DNA of 23,012 bases, from positions 1 to 23,012 of the forward strand of contig JAAYTY010000030.1 in NCBI GenBank assembly GCA_012523605.1, written 5' to 3'. This document shows, one piece after another, positions 14,628 through 22,814 of the stretch. Source of the stretch: Candidatus Fermentibacterota bacterium. GTDB taxonomy: Bacteria; Fermentibacterota; Fermentibacteria; Fermentibacterales; Fermentibacteraceae. The notes under the pieces were generated by a model. That model was not told the origin of the DNA. It was given only the letters and a program-made list of their open reading frames with translations, and ran no database searches. Numbering within the stretch: the first letter of the stretch is position 1; every line of letters starts with the position of its first letter. The position numbers and the translations under genes were made by a program.

Positions 14628-16637
14628 ATGATCCGCCTGGAGGATCTCTACCGCTTCATCGAGGGCAACTTCGAGTTTCTCATGGCGGTGGACTCGTCGG
14701 AAAGGGTCATCCGGGCGAGCCGGCTTCTCTCTCGGGCCTGCGGCACCGGGGAGCTCGCTCTCGAGGGGCGCCTTCTGGAGGAGATCCTTACTCCCGCCTC
14801 GCTCAACAGCTTCCGTTCCGGAATGATACTCGCCCGGGAGGGTCAGAAGAGGCTGGTGCTGTACAACCCTTCCGGCTCGCCGGGATGCGAGGTCGTTCTG
14901 AAGACCGGATATGCCGAGAGTTCCGACGGCGGAGTCTGGATATTCTTCGGCTCGCAGATCGACGGAATCAGCAGGCAGACGGATTACGACAAGGAAGAGC
15001 GGATAAAAGAGCTGGCCTGCCTCTACTCCGTTGCGGAGTGGATCGAGGTCTCGGCCAGCGTCAGGGAGTTCTTCCAGTGCCTGCCGGACTATCTGACCAA
15101 GGGCATGCTGTACCCCGACATGGCCATAGTCTATTCGACCTACCTGGGCGAGGAATACGGCGAGAGGCCGCCCGGCGCGTACATCTCCGTGAAACTGCTC
15201 TGCAACCGGCAGATCGCGGGCGAGATAAGGGTCGGCTATCCTTCGCCGGAACTCGAACTGCTTCCCGAAGAGCAGAGGATGCTCAACGAGATAGGCCGGA
15301 TGCTCAACCTCGCCCTCGAGAGGAAGGAACTCCGCGAAAAGCTGATTCTCCGCCAGGAGGAGGAGGCAAGCTACACCGAGCGCATAGCGAGTCTCCAGAA
15401 GGAGATCGAGGCCCGCACCGCCCAGCTCGAGGAACAGAAGCGGAAGCTCGACAGCGTAAACGCATATCTCGAGCAGGTCAACAAGGGTTGGGAGGACTCG
15501 TCCTCTCAGCTCAGATCCATGTTCCAGGCCATCCCCGACGACGTGGCGCTCATAGACGTGAACCGCAACGTGGTCATGACCAACAGGAAGAGCTTCCAGC
15601 CGGGCATGAAGTGCCACCAGGTGTTCTTCGACTGCGACACGCCCTGCAGGGACTGCCGTCTGTCGCGAATCAAGAAGGACAAGGCGCCCATCACCACCGA
15701 CATCCCCAGCGGAGACAGATTCCTCGAGGTACACGCCATCCCGGTCATAGACAAGTCGCAGGAGGTCGAGGGGATCATCGAGTTCTACAGGGACATCACC
15801 CTCGAGAAGACCTACGAGCAGCAGCTCCAGCAGGCTGACAAGCTGGCCTCGCTGGGCCAGCTCGTGAGCGGCATAGGGCACGAGATCAACAACCCCAACC
15901 AGTTCATCCGCGGCAACATCAAGATCATCAGGCAGGCCCTCGAGGACATGCTTCCCATAGTGGACGAATACTACGCGTCGCATCCCGACCTCAGGATAGC
16001 ACGGCTCAAGTACGACTTCTTCAGGGCCAGCATACTCACGCTTGTGGACGACATGGCCCACGGGTCGGAGCGCATCAAGGGGATCGTGGAGGGGCTTCGC
16101 AACTTCGCGAGGAAGGACGAGGGGCTCCTGATAGACAACGTGGACGTGAACACGATCATCGAGGCCGCGGCAAGGCTCGTCCAGAACGAGGTGCACAAGC
16201 ACGCCGAGATCGTGCTCGAGCTCGATCCTTCGATTCCTCAGCTCACGGGGAACGCCCAGAAGATAGAGCAGGTTCTCATCAACCTGATGGTGAACGCCGG
16301 GCAGGCGATGCCGGAGGACAGGCGCGGCACCGTGAAGGTGAGGACGCATTCGGAGGACGGGAAGGTCGTCATCGAGGTGGCGGACGACGGCAGGGGCATG
16401 AACGAGAAGACTCTCAAGCAGATATTCGATCCGTTCTTCACCACGAAGCGCGCGAAGGGCGGCACGGGCCTCGGGCTGGCCATCGCCTACCGGATCATTG
16501 AGGAGCACGGAGGAACCATCTCCGTGGCCTCCACCCCCGACGTGGGAACGACATTCACGATAAGGCTTCCCGTGAAGCCCGCAAAGAGTCAGGATCAGCA
16601 GACCGGTCAGGCCGGCGAGGGAAAGGCCGCAGGATGA
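14628..16637 (+). CDS. Soluble PAS-GAF-PAS sensor histidine kinase with a cysteine-rich PAS motif
   Basis: A 669-residue kinase with no membrane segment. Residues 1-115 look PAS-like, about 125-235 GAF-like, and about 235-300 are a charged coiled coil. A second PAS domain (about 295-395) carries C329, C336, C340 and C343 in a C-H-x-V-F-x-D-C-x-T-P-C-x-x-C pattern common in NtrB-like PAS domains. The dimerisation helix has phospho-acceptor H418 in G-I-G-H-E-I-N-N-P. The ATPase domain shows N-L-M-V-N-A-G-Q-A, D-D-G-R-G-M, F-D-P-F-F-T-T-K and G-T-G-L-G-L-A. ATG at 14628 has AAAGGA upstream. Its stop overlaps the next start (ATGA), so the 16634 regulator is the likely partner; the 7574 receiver is a possible second one. 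The location suggests it senses cytoplasmic redox state; this is inference. Confidence 0.9.
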   Translation: MIRLEDLYRFIEGNFEFLMAVDSSERVIRASRLLSRACGTGELALEGRLLEEILTPASLNSFRSGMILAREGQKRLVLYNPSGSPGCEVVLKTGYAESSDGGVWIFFGSQIDGISRQTDYDKEERIKELACLYSVAEWIEVSASVREFFQCLPDYLTKGMLYPDMAIVYSTYLGEEYGERPPGAYISVKLLCNRQIAGEIRVGYPSPELELLPEEQRMLNEIGRMLNLALERKELREKLILRQEEEASYTERIASLQKEIEARTAQLEEQKRKLDSVNAYLEQVNKGWEDSSSQLRSMFQAIPDDVALIDVNRNVVMTNRKSFQPGMKCHQVFFDCDTPCRDCRLSRIKKDKAPITTDIPSGDRFLEVHAIPVIDKSQEVEGIIEFYRDITLEKTYEQQLQQADKLASLGQLVSGIGHEINNPNQFIRGNIKIIRQALEDMLPIVDEYYASHPDLRIARLKYDFFRASILTLVDDMAHGSERIKGIVEGLRNFARKDEGLLIDNVDVNTIIEAAARLVQNEVHKHAEIVLELDPSIPQLTGNAQKIEQVLINLMVNAGQAMPEDRRGTVKVRTHSEDGKVVIEVADDGRGMNEKTLKQIFDPFFTTKRAKGGTGLGLAIAYRIIEEHGGTISVASTPDVGTTFTIRLPVKPAKSQDQQTGQAGEGKAAG

Positions 16638-18004
16638 GCGAGCCAAGGCGGATACTGATCGTGGACGACGACGCGGCGGTGACCAACTACCTCAGGATCT
16701 TCCTCATGCAGACGGAGCTGTTCGAGCCCGTGGTCGAGAACGACTCGAGAAACGTCCCGCGCCTGCTGGAGAAGAACGACATCGCCCTCGTGCTCCTCGA
16801 CATGGACTTGCCCGGTCTCAGCGGATTGGACATCCTCAGGCTGATCAGGGACAGCGGCAGGAGCATTCCCGTGATCATCCTGACCGGCGTGAGCGACGTG
16901 GACCTGGCGGTGAAGGCCATGAAGCTCGGCGCCTTCGACTATCTCACGAAGCCGGCCGACGACGACAAGCTCCTCGAGACGATAGACAGGGCGCTGGAGC
17001 ACGAAGCGCTGAGCCGTTCCCTGCACGAACTGCCCGACAAGCTGTCTCGCGACGGGCTGGCCCATGCCGCGGCGTTCGAGGGCTTCGTGACGGCCGACCC
17101 AGGCATGATACGCCTCTTCCACCTGGCGGAGCTGATGGCGGCGGGGGACTATTCCCTCTTCATCATGGGCGAGCGCGGCACCGGGAAGGAGTCACTCGCG
17201 AAAGCCATCCACAGGTCCAGCCCCCGCCATGACGGGCCCTTCGTGGCCGTGGACGCGGCCGCGATCGACAAGGAGAGGCAGTCCGCCGAACTGTTCGGCC
17301 AGGTGCGCGGCTTCCAGGGACTCCAGGAGGACCGGCCGGGCTTTCTGGAGAAGGCGGCCGGAGGAACGCTCTTCCTGAACAGCATCGAGTGTCTCTCACT
17401 GCCGGTCCAGGTCCGGCTGAAGCGGGTGATCCAGAACGAGGAGTACTACAGGGAGAGCTCGGCGGAGGTCCGCAGGATAGACGTGCGCCTCATCGTGTCG
17501 TCCATTCTGGATCTGGCTTCGGACGAATACAGGGACACCTTCTCGCGCGACCTGCTGTATCACCTCATGGTCAATTCCCTGCACATACCCCCTCTCCGGG
17601 AGCACCCCGGAGACATACCCCTGCTGGCCGGCCACTTCCTCCGACTGGAGGCGGAGCGCACCGGCAGGATGGTCGAGGGATTCACTGACGAGTTCATGGC
17701 CCTTCTGGTGTCGTATTCCTACCCCGGCAACGTGGGGGAGCTGGAGGCGATTGTTTCCGCCAGCGTCGTGAACACAGAAGGGCGTCTGGTGGGGCTGGAC
17801 TCCCTGCCGCCCTTCATCAGGGACCAGATGGGCGCACCCTCGGGCCCGCCGGGAGCCGCGTTCAAGCCGCGAAGGCTCTCCGACGTGATCAGGGATCACG
17901 TGAGGGGAACGCTCGACTACTTCGGCAACGACAGGATCAGGGCGGCCCGGGAGCTCGGCGTCGCTCCGGAGGATCTTGACAGGCTCGCATCCCCCCCGGA
18001 GTGA
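16634..18004 (+). CDS. NtrC-family response regulator with degenerate AAA+ domain
   Basis: A 456-residue protein with NtrC architecture. The receiver (1-120) is canonical, with D56 in L-L-D-M-D-L-P-G, T in I-L-T-G and K in T-K-P. The AAA+ domain (about 145-390) keeps Walker A (G-E-R-G-T-G-K185-E). It lacks the sigma-54-contacting GAFTGA loop (G226-F-Q-G-L-Q instead), the Walker B acidic pair (N249-S250 instead of D-E), the paired finger arginines (F303-S-R-D-L-L-Y-H-L) and the sensor II arginine (G368 in P-G-N-V-G-E-L-E). The Fis-like C-terminus has N-x5-A-A-R-E-L-G-V but a shortened recognition helix. It probably cannot drive sigma-54 open-complex formation and may act as a phospho-dependent binding protein. 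Start overlaps the kinase stop. Confidence 0.88.
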   Translation: MSEPRRILIVDDDAAVTNYLRIFLMQTELFEPVVENDSRNVPRLLEKNDIALVLLDMDLPGLSGLDILRLIRDSGRSIPVIILTGVSDVDLAVKAMKLGAFDYLTKPADDDKLLETIDRALEHEALSRSLHELPDKLSRDGLAHAAAFEGFVTADPGMIRLFHLAELMAAGDYSLFIMGERGTGKESLAKAIHRSSPRHDGPFVAVDAAAIDKERQSAELFGQVRGFQGLQEDRPGFLEKAAGGTLFLNSIECLSLPVQVRLKRVIQNEEYYRESSAEVRRIDVRLIVSSILDLASDEYRDTFSRDLLYHLMVNSLHIPPLREHPGDIPLLAGHFLRLEAERTGRMVEGFTDEFMALLVSYSYPGNVGELEAIVSASVVNTEGRLVGLDSLPPFIRDQMGAPSGPPGAAFKPRRLSDVIRDHVRGTLDYFGNDRIRAARELGVAPEDLDRLASPPE

Positions 18005-18008
18005 AGCC

Positions 18009-18926
18009 TCAGAGATCCATCTCCAGGGCGCACAGGAGATATCTCCCGTAGCGGACGTCGAAGGCCTGATCGGTTTCGAGGCCGAGCACACTGAGCGCTT
18101 CCGCGTCCTCCGCGGGAAGCAGGTAGATCAGCAGGGCTCCGCCCGATCCGGCGGCCTCCCTGGAACCGGCATTCAGGAACCAGTCGCGCCATGTGGCCCA
18201 GAGGGCGTCCACCTCCTCGATGTCCACCACATCCACCGACCACTGCATGAGGACTTCGTGAAGATCGGCGGGGCCGCTCACGAGGGCGTTGTTCAGGGCG
18301 CGGATCGGGCTGGAGGCGCGGGATGCAGTGGTGACGGTGACGAGAGGCCCCTCCGCAGACGGGACGACAAGGGCCACGGGGATGTCGCCGCACCCTTCCC
18401 GGATGGACAGGCGGCCGTCCCGGACGGTGATGGGGAAGGCGGAGAGGTCGGAGAAGCCGGCCTCGTAATAGACGAACTTCTCGTAGGCGGGGCCCTCGAA
18501 CACCAGAGTCATCGTCTGGGGCGCCCGCCAGGGAGCGGCCCTCCAGCCGCCGACGCGGTCGACCAGCGGCGTGTTCACCGAATCGAGCTCCTGCCATCCA
18601 GCGCGGGTGATGACCCAGGTGCAGCCGTTTTCGTCGCGGAGCGACGGGAACGGCCACGCATCGATGATCGAGCCGTTCGGCACGTCCACCGTGAAGCGCC
18701 CCGAGAACTCGGGGCCGTGGAAATAGACAACGGGGGCGCGATCGACAACCGGATAGCCGGGGTCGAAAACGGTGTCTGAGAGGGCTTGGGGCGCCGTTCC
18801 GAGGACTGCTTCGCAGCCGTCGAAGGTTATCACGCCCCATTCGTGCACGTCGATCACCGCCATGCGCCTGTCGTCGTTCGTCTGGGAGACCAGGGCGATG
18901 ACGGACAAGAGCAGAGTCATGTTCAT
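18009..18926 (-). CDS. Secreted or lipid-free exported protein of unknown function with an N-terminal H-E-W-G motif
   Basis: A 305-residue protein I cannot assign. The first ~16 residues are hydrophobic (M-N-M-T-L-L-L-S-V-I-A-L-V-S) and look like a weak signal peptide without the usual basic start. The mature part opens with V-H-E-W-G-V-I-T-F-D-G at about 27-37; an H-E-W-G-T-F-T-type opening recurs in uncharacterised exported proteins of several phyla, as far as I recall. The remainder is rich in W, V and acidic residues and predicts beta structure; cysteines are few. ATG at 18926 is chosen because GGAGGTGA lies at good spacing; a second ATG two codons on is too far. It is downstream of xthA with a 41-base gap, so possibly co-transcribed, and its stop is four bases from that of the pseudo-NtrC gene. 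Confidence 0.6.
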   Translation of the reverse strand: MNMTLLLSVIALVSQTNDDRRMAVIDVHEWGVITFDGCEAVLGTAPQALSDTVFDPGYPVVDRAPVVYFHGPEFSGRFTVDVPNGSIIDAWPFPSLRDENGCTWVITRAGWQELDSVNTPLVDRVGGWRAAPWRAPQTMTLVFEGPAYEKFVYYEAGFSDLSAFPITVRDGRLSIREGCGDIPVALVVPSAEGPLVTVTTASRASSPIRALNNALVSGPADLHEVLMQWSVDVVDIEEVDALWATWRDWFLNAGSREAAGSGGALLIYLLPAEDAEALSVLGLETDQAFDVRYGRYLLCALEMDL

Positions 18927-18967
18927 TCGGTCACCTCCACCGCCGTGCTACACGGCTTGACAGGATA

Positions 18968-19756
18968 CTATTCCGTTTCCTGCGCCGGGATGTCGAAATC
19001 GGCCACGAGGGGCGCATGGTCCGAGGGCCTGTCCCAGCCCCTGACCTCCCGGTCTATCCTGAAGTCCCTGCAGGCTTCCGCGAGGCCGGCCGTCGCCAGC
19101 ATGTGGTCGAGCCTCATGCCCCTGTCCTTCCGGAAGCCCCCGCTCCTGTAGTCCCACCACGAATACGCCTTTCCCCGGGGCACGAAGCGCCTCAGCAGGT
19201 CCACGAAGCCGGAATCGAGGAAGGATCGCAGCCGCCTCCGCTCCTCCGGGTGATAGCCGATGGAGCCGTCGAGGGCTTCGGGATCGTACACGTCGTCGGG
19301 GCCGGGTGCGGCGTTGAAATCCCCGCAGACGAGCACCGGGCCCGAGCGGGCCATCTCCAGGCAGTCCGAGAGAAGCTGTTCCATGAACTCCAGCTTGTGC
19401 AGAAACCTGTCGAGCGAGGGATCGCCGCCGTTGGGAACGTAGGCGTCCACGATCCGGATTCCGGCGCATCTGCACGAGATGAGCCGCTTCTGGTCGTCCA
19501 GGAAGCCCGAGGCCAGCCCTCTGCGGACATCGTAGAGCGGAACGCGCGAGGCGATGGCCACGCCGTTCAGGGCCTTCTGCCCCGAAAGCTCCAGGCGGTA
19601 TCCGCGTGACTCGAACTCGCCGGCGGGGAAAAGCCCGTCCTCGACCTTCGTCTCCTGGAGGAGCAGGATGTCGGGCGAGGCGGCTTCGAGCCATCTCGCC
19701 ACGGAATCCAGCCGCGACCTGACCGAGTTCACGTTCCAGCTCGCCACTCTGAGCAT
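18968..19756 (-). CDS. xthA: Exodeoxyribonuclease III / AP endonuclease
   Basis: A 262-residue enzyme of the exonuclease III (EEP) family that cleaves DNA at abasic sites and removes 3' blocking groups in base-excision repair. The motifs are present in order: M-L-R-V-A-S-W-N-V-N-S at the start, catalytic E35 in L-L-L-Q-E-T-K, the Y-V-P-N-G motif near 106, G-D-F-N-A-A-P near 145, R-L-D-H-M near the end, and the S-D-H-A-P-L terminal motif with the catalytic histidine. Length matches XthA of Proteobacteria. ATG at 19756 has GGAGG ten bases upstream and a TATACT -10 beyond that. It is a housekeeping repair gene with no evident link to the redox operon. Confidence 0.95.
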   Translation of the reverse strand: MLRVASWNVNSVRSRLDSVARWLEAASPDILLLQETKVEDGLFPAGEFESRGYRLELSGQKALNGVAIASRVPLYDVRRGLASGFLDDQKRLISCRCAGIRIVDAYVPNGGDPSLDRFLHKLEFMEQLLSDCLEMARSGPVLVCGDFNAAPGPDDVYDPEALDGSIGYHPEERRRLRSFLDSGFVDLLRRFVPRGKAYSWWDYRSGGFRKDRGMRLDHMLATAGLAEACRDFRIDREVRGWDRPSDHAPLVADFDIPAQETE

Positions 19757-19778
19757 CGTCCTCGTTCCTCCGGTGGCA

Positions 19779-19784
19779 AGTATA
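19779..19784 (-). promoter_or_regulatory. Candidate -10 element for xthA
   Basis: On the minus strand TATACT sits eight bases before the GGAGG ribosome site of xthA, so the transcript would begin close to the ribosome site. No good -35 is visible 17 bases upstream (CACTTC). Confidence 0.35.
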
Positions 19785-19840
19785 ACCGGCGGCGGCGGCG
19801 GGAAGTGTACCCCGGGGCGCCAGTTGGCCTATGTTCGGGC

Positions 19841-21475
19841 ATGCTCTCGACGAACAGAAGGATGGAAGCCCTGCTTCTGGGAGCGGCACTGCTCGCGGGC
19901 CTGGCCCTGCGTGTGCGCGTTGCGGTGCTGAATCCGATGCCCTCGGGGGACGGCATAGCTTCCGACATGGAGATGGCTCGCGGCCTTTCCGAGGGGGGCG
20001 GCTTCTCCACGATGCGCAAGTGGACCCTGTACGACCCGTCCATGGAGCCGGTGAGGCCGGAGGGGAACCGCCAGCCTGCGGTCAGCGTGCTTCTGGCGGG
20101 GCTCTTCCTGCTGACGGGAGTGTCGTTCTCCGCCGCCCAGGCGGCATCCGTGGTGGTCGGGCTGGCGTGCATCGCGGCCGCATGGGCCTGGAGCAGGAAG
20201 GCTCTCGGGCCTGTTCCGGCCGTGCTTCTGGCGTGCTGGCTGGCTTTGGACCCGCTGTTCGTGTGGTACTCCACCCAGCCGGACAGTCTGATGCTCTTCA
20301 CCGGGCTGTTCTTCGCCATACTGCTCGCCGCGGGTGTAGGCGCTCCGGGGCCGCGCAGGGCCGCCGCGCTGGGCGCAATCTGCGGCCTTGCCTGGCTCAC
20401 CAGGACTCAGGCCCTGCCAATGGCGGCGGGGGTGTTCATCGCCCTCCTGCCCGGCTCGAAGAGGAAGGCGGCGAACGCGGCCGCTTTCGCCGTGGTGTTC
20501 CTGCTGGTGGTTTCCCCCTGGCTCGTGAGGAACTGGCAGGCCTTCGGCTCGCCGCTGTTCTCGCAGAACGGTCAGTTCCTCCTGAACGAGAACCACTGGG
20601 CGGCCTGGGAGGTGCGGTCCTCCGCGCCGACTCCGCTCGACATCCTGCGCCATCAGGGATTCGCGGCCGTGCTGGCGGCGCTGGTCCGCGGGCTTCTCAG
20701 GGTGCTGGAGCCCTTCACGACCGGCACCCTGCACAGGGGAGAGGTGTTCGGCGGCCCCTCGCTCGCGGTGTTCGCGATCGGTGCGATTCTCGCGCTGCGC
20801 GACGCGGGGGTGAGGCGCTCCATGCTGGTGCCGGCGCTGGCCGGCCTGCCGATGCTCGCCGTCCTTGTTCTGCACGAGCATCCCACGCGGTACATGGCTT
20901 TTGCAACCGCCTCGGTGGTGGCGCTCGGCGCGAAGGGCCTGCTGGATGCCGCCTCGAGGCTGGGAGCGGGCCGGGCGGCGAAGGCCGCCGCTCTGGCAGT
21001 CGTGGCCCTGCCGCTGGCCAGGCCGCTGGGGGCGATGCTAGTGCGGGACGGCAGACCTGCCGCGGAAGAGGCGCGCGAAGTGTCGAGCTGGCTCGCGGCG
21101 CACACTCGGCCTTCGGACTGGGTGGTGACTTTCCCGAACGTGGAGCTTCTGATCTGGGAGTACAGGAGACCCACGCTTACGATGCCCAACGACTACGAGA
21201 TGCTGCTGTGGCCATGCCTGGAGGAGCACGGCGTACGCTTCGTCGTGGTGGACCCCGACCTGCCCCGTATGAGGCCCCGCCTCTCGACCAGGTGGAGGAT
21301 GAATCCGGACGGAACGGCATGGGAGGTGACGGATCCGCCGCCGTTCCTCGCCGAGGTCTATCGCAGCGGTTCCGGACGCACGATCGTCTACGAATGGACC
21401 GGCACGGTTCCCGAGGGCTTCATGGCGGTGGACAGCCTGCCCCGCGACAACTGCCGCGCCCTCCCCCCGCAGTAG
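19841..21475 (+). CDS. Multi-pass membrane glycosyltransferase, ArnT/PMT-like (GT-C fold)
   Basis: A protein of about 544 residues with roughly ten hydrophobic segments in the first two-thirds and a soluble C-terminal part of about 150 residues. This layout fits GT-C glycosyltransferases, which move sugars from polyprenyl-phosphate donors onto lipids or proteins outside the membrane. After the first membrane segment comes P-S-G-D-G-I-A-S-D-M, whose acidic residues sit where the GT-C catalytic aspartate is expected, followed by R-x-L-x-E-G-x-G-F-S. Later loops contain P-D-S-L-M-L-F and S-P-W-L-V-R-N-W, recurrent in this family. The start is uncertain: ATG at 19841 gives a short positive N-terminus but no ribosome site; ATG at 19862 has AGAAGG, but directly adjacent to it. 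Substrate unknown. Confidence 0.75.
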   Translation: MLSTNRRMEALLLGAALLAGLALRVRVAVLNPMPSGDGIASDMEMARGLSEGGGFSTMRKWTLYDPSMEPVRPEGNRQPAVSVLLAGLFLLTGVSFSAAQAASVVVGLACIAAAWAWSRKALGPVPAVLLACWLALDPLFVWYSTQPDSLMLFTGLFFAILLAAGVGAPGPRRAAALGAICGLAWLTRTQALPMAAGVFIALLPGSKRKAANAAAFAVVFLLVVSPWLVRNWQAFGSPLFSQNGQFLLNENHWAAWEVRSSAPTPLDILRHQGFAAVLAALVRGLLRVLEPFTTGTLHRGEVFGGPSLAVFAIGAILALRDAGVRRSMLVPALAGLPMLAVLVLHEHPTRYMAFATASVVALGAKGLLDAASRLGAGRAAKAAALAVVALPLARPLGAMLVRDGRPAAEEAREVSSWLAAHTRPSDWVVTFPNVELLIWEYRRPTLTMPNDYEMLLWPCLEEHGVRFVVVDPDLPRMRPRLSTRWRMNPDGTAWEVTDPPPFLAEVYRSGSGRTIVYEWTGTVPEGFMAVDSLPRDNCRALPPQ

Positions 21476-21540
21476 GGGACAGACTCCTATATTTTACATT
21501 AAGTATATGAATATAGACGGATATTTAGGTTTGCAAGAAG
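21476..21540. other. AT-rich junction between core chromosome and integron platform
   Basis: This 65-base gap between the glycosyltransferase stop and the convergent intI stop is strikingly AT-rich against a GC-rich background. It contains a 7-bp inverted repeat, CTATATT (21487-21493) and AATATAG (21510-21516). It could mark one boundary of acquired DNA or act as a weak terminator for either gene. No T-run terminator is obvious. Confidence 0.35.
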
Positions 21541-22797
21541 TTATCCGGAGGAAGATCTCTCCGTTTTTCCATGCATCAGATCCAGCGGAGAGCGCACCGA
21601 CGCCTTGAGATTCCGCATTACATGCAGATAGATTCGTGTGGTCTCGATACTCCGATGTCCCAGCAGCTCCTGTATTTCGCAGACATCGACGCCAGCCATC
21701 AACAGGTGCGTGGCGAAGCTGTGCCGGAGAGTATGAACCGAGGCGTGTTTTGTGATCCCGGCCTTCCTTGCGGCATCCCGCATCATCGACTGCACTGCTG
21801 TCTCGTGCATGTGATGTCTCCGTATTGCTCCTGTTCCGGGATCGACAGATGATTCTCTGGATGGAAAAACATACTGCCAGCCCCATTCCATACCGGCATT
21901 CGGGTACTTTCTTTCGAGAGCATCTGGCAGAGAGACGGGAACCTCCGATCCGGTCCATGTTTCCCTGATCGCGGCAATATGCGAATTCAACTCGTCCTTT
22001 ATCGTGTCGGCCAGGAGGGTCACTCTGTCCTTGTCGCCCTTGCCTCCCCTGACCATTATGGTTCCCGCCTCGAAGTCAACATCCTGAATGCGAAGCGACA
22101 GAGCTTCGTGAAGCCTCAGGCCAGCGGAGTAGATCACCTTCAGAACAAGCCCGGCCGTCCCGCTCGCATGAGTGAGAAGGGCTGAAACCTCCTTGCGGGT
22201 CAGCACCGTGGGCAGTCTCTTTCCCTTTCTTGCACGCACTGCCTCTATTCCTGCCGGTTCGGTGTTCCATACGTTCCGGAACAGGAACAGAACTGCATTG
22301 AATGCCTGATTCTGAGTGGAGGAGGAGACACGGTCCTTCAGGGCCAGGGAGGATATGAACTCCCGGAAGGATGAGTCTTCCCTCGGATCCTGGCTCGTCT
22401 TCATGCAATAGGCGAGATAACGCCTGCACCATCCCGCATAGGTCTTCTCGGTGCTGGGCGAGTAGTGCCTTATACGCAGAGCATCCGTCAGCCGGCCTGC
22501 GGGATCCCCCTCGAAAGATCCATGCTCATCTGGTTCAGCTTCCTCAGGAAAGACCTGAAGGTAGATCTTGACGGCATCGAGTGCCTGCCTGATCTGCCAA
22601 GGCTCCTTGCCCTCGCGCTCCAGCTCGGCTGCCATCTCCTGCACCGATTTCCTGCCCGTGCGGAGATAGCGCTCCACCCAGTGAACCATGTATCTGACAT
22701 GCTGGGGGCGTGCGAGTTCTCTCTCCCGAATATGCCTCTCGAATGCGGCAAGCCGATCCAGGATGATCTGTTTTTCCATGTTATACAGACTCTGCAT
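21541..22797 (-). CDS. intI: Integron integrase with extended N-terminus
   Basis: A tyrosine recombinase of 418 residues from ATG 22797 (412 from ATG 22779). The catalytic set is complete: R228 in A-G-L-R-L-H-E, H355 and R358 in H-T-L-R-H-S-F, H381 in L-L-G-H and Y390 in T-T-R-I-Y. The integron-specific insert is present near 288-310 as L-E-R-K-Y-P-N-A-G-x-E-W-G-W-Q, followed by D-P-G-T-G-A-I-R-R-H-H. It ends in V-R-S-P-L-D like IntI1. These mark it as an IntI, which recombines attI with attC sites of gene cassettes, not a phage integrase or XerCD. Relative to IntI1 it has about 90 extra N-terminal residues, perhaps a second core-binding-like domain. ATG 22797 has a GGGG nearby; ATG 22779 has no ribosome site. 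Its base composition is lower in GC than the neighbours, suggesting acquisition. Confidence 0.93.
   Translation of the reverse strand: MQSLYNMEKQIILDRLAAFERHIRERELARPQHVRYMVHWVERYLRTGRKSVQEMAAELEREGKEPWQIRQALDAVKIYLQVFPEEAEPDEHGSFEGDPAGRLTDALRIRHYSPSTEKTYAGWCRRYLAYCMKTSQDPREDSSFREFISSLALKDRVSSSTQNQAFNAVLFLFRNVWNTEPAGIEAVRARKGKRLPTVLTRKEVSALLTHASGTAGLVLKVIYSAGLRLHEALSLRIQDVDFEAGTIMVRGGKGDKDRVTLLADTIKDELNSHIAAIRETWTGSEVPVSLPDALERKYPNAGMEWGWQYVFPSRESSVDPGTGAIRRHHMHETAVQSMMRDAARKAGITKHASVHTLRHSFATHLLMAGVDVCEIQELLGHRSIETTRIYLHVMRNLKASVRSPLDLMHGKTERSSSG
22780..22794 (+). repeat. attI repeat copy A (GTTATACAGACTCTG)
   Basis: First of three related 15-mers around the integrase promoter and core site. 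It begins with an integrase-box-like GTTATAC and contains the near-palindrome CAGA-C-TCTG. It resembles in form the DR1/DR2 integrase-binding repeats of attI1 (GTTAYGnAGCAG), known to sit between intI1 and the core site. It overlaps the possible start codons of intI. Read on the minus strand it ends in TATAAC, which could also serve as a -10. Confidence 0.55.
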
Positions 22798-22814
22798 ATC
22801 CCCGTGAAATCGGC

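Noticed and set aside
14157..16646. 829-codon open frame on the minus strand antisense to the kinase gene
   Set aside because: Long antisense frames are common in GC-rich genes with strong third-position bias. The protein shows no recognisable domain, while the + strand frame has full kinase motifs.
18957..18962. Perfect TTGACA on the + strand between the exported protein and xthA
   Set aside because: No -10 at 16-18 bases and no + strand gene follows; both flanking genes are on the minus strand.
21541..22797. Integrase as phage integrase or XerC/XerD
   Set aside because: The L-E-R-K-Y-P-N-A-G-x-E-W-G-W insert and V-R-S-P-L-D ending are specific to integron integrases.
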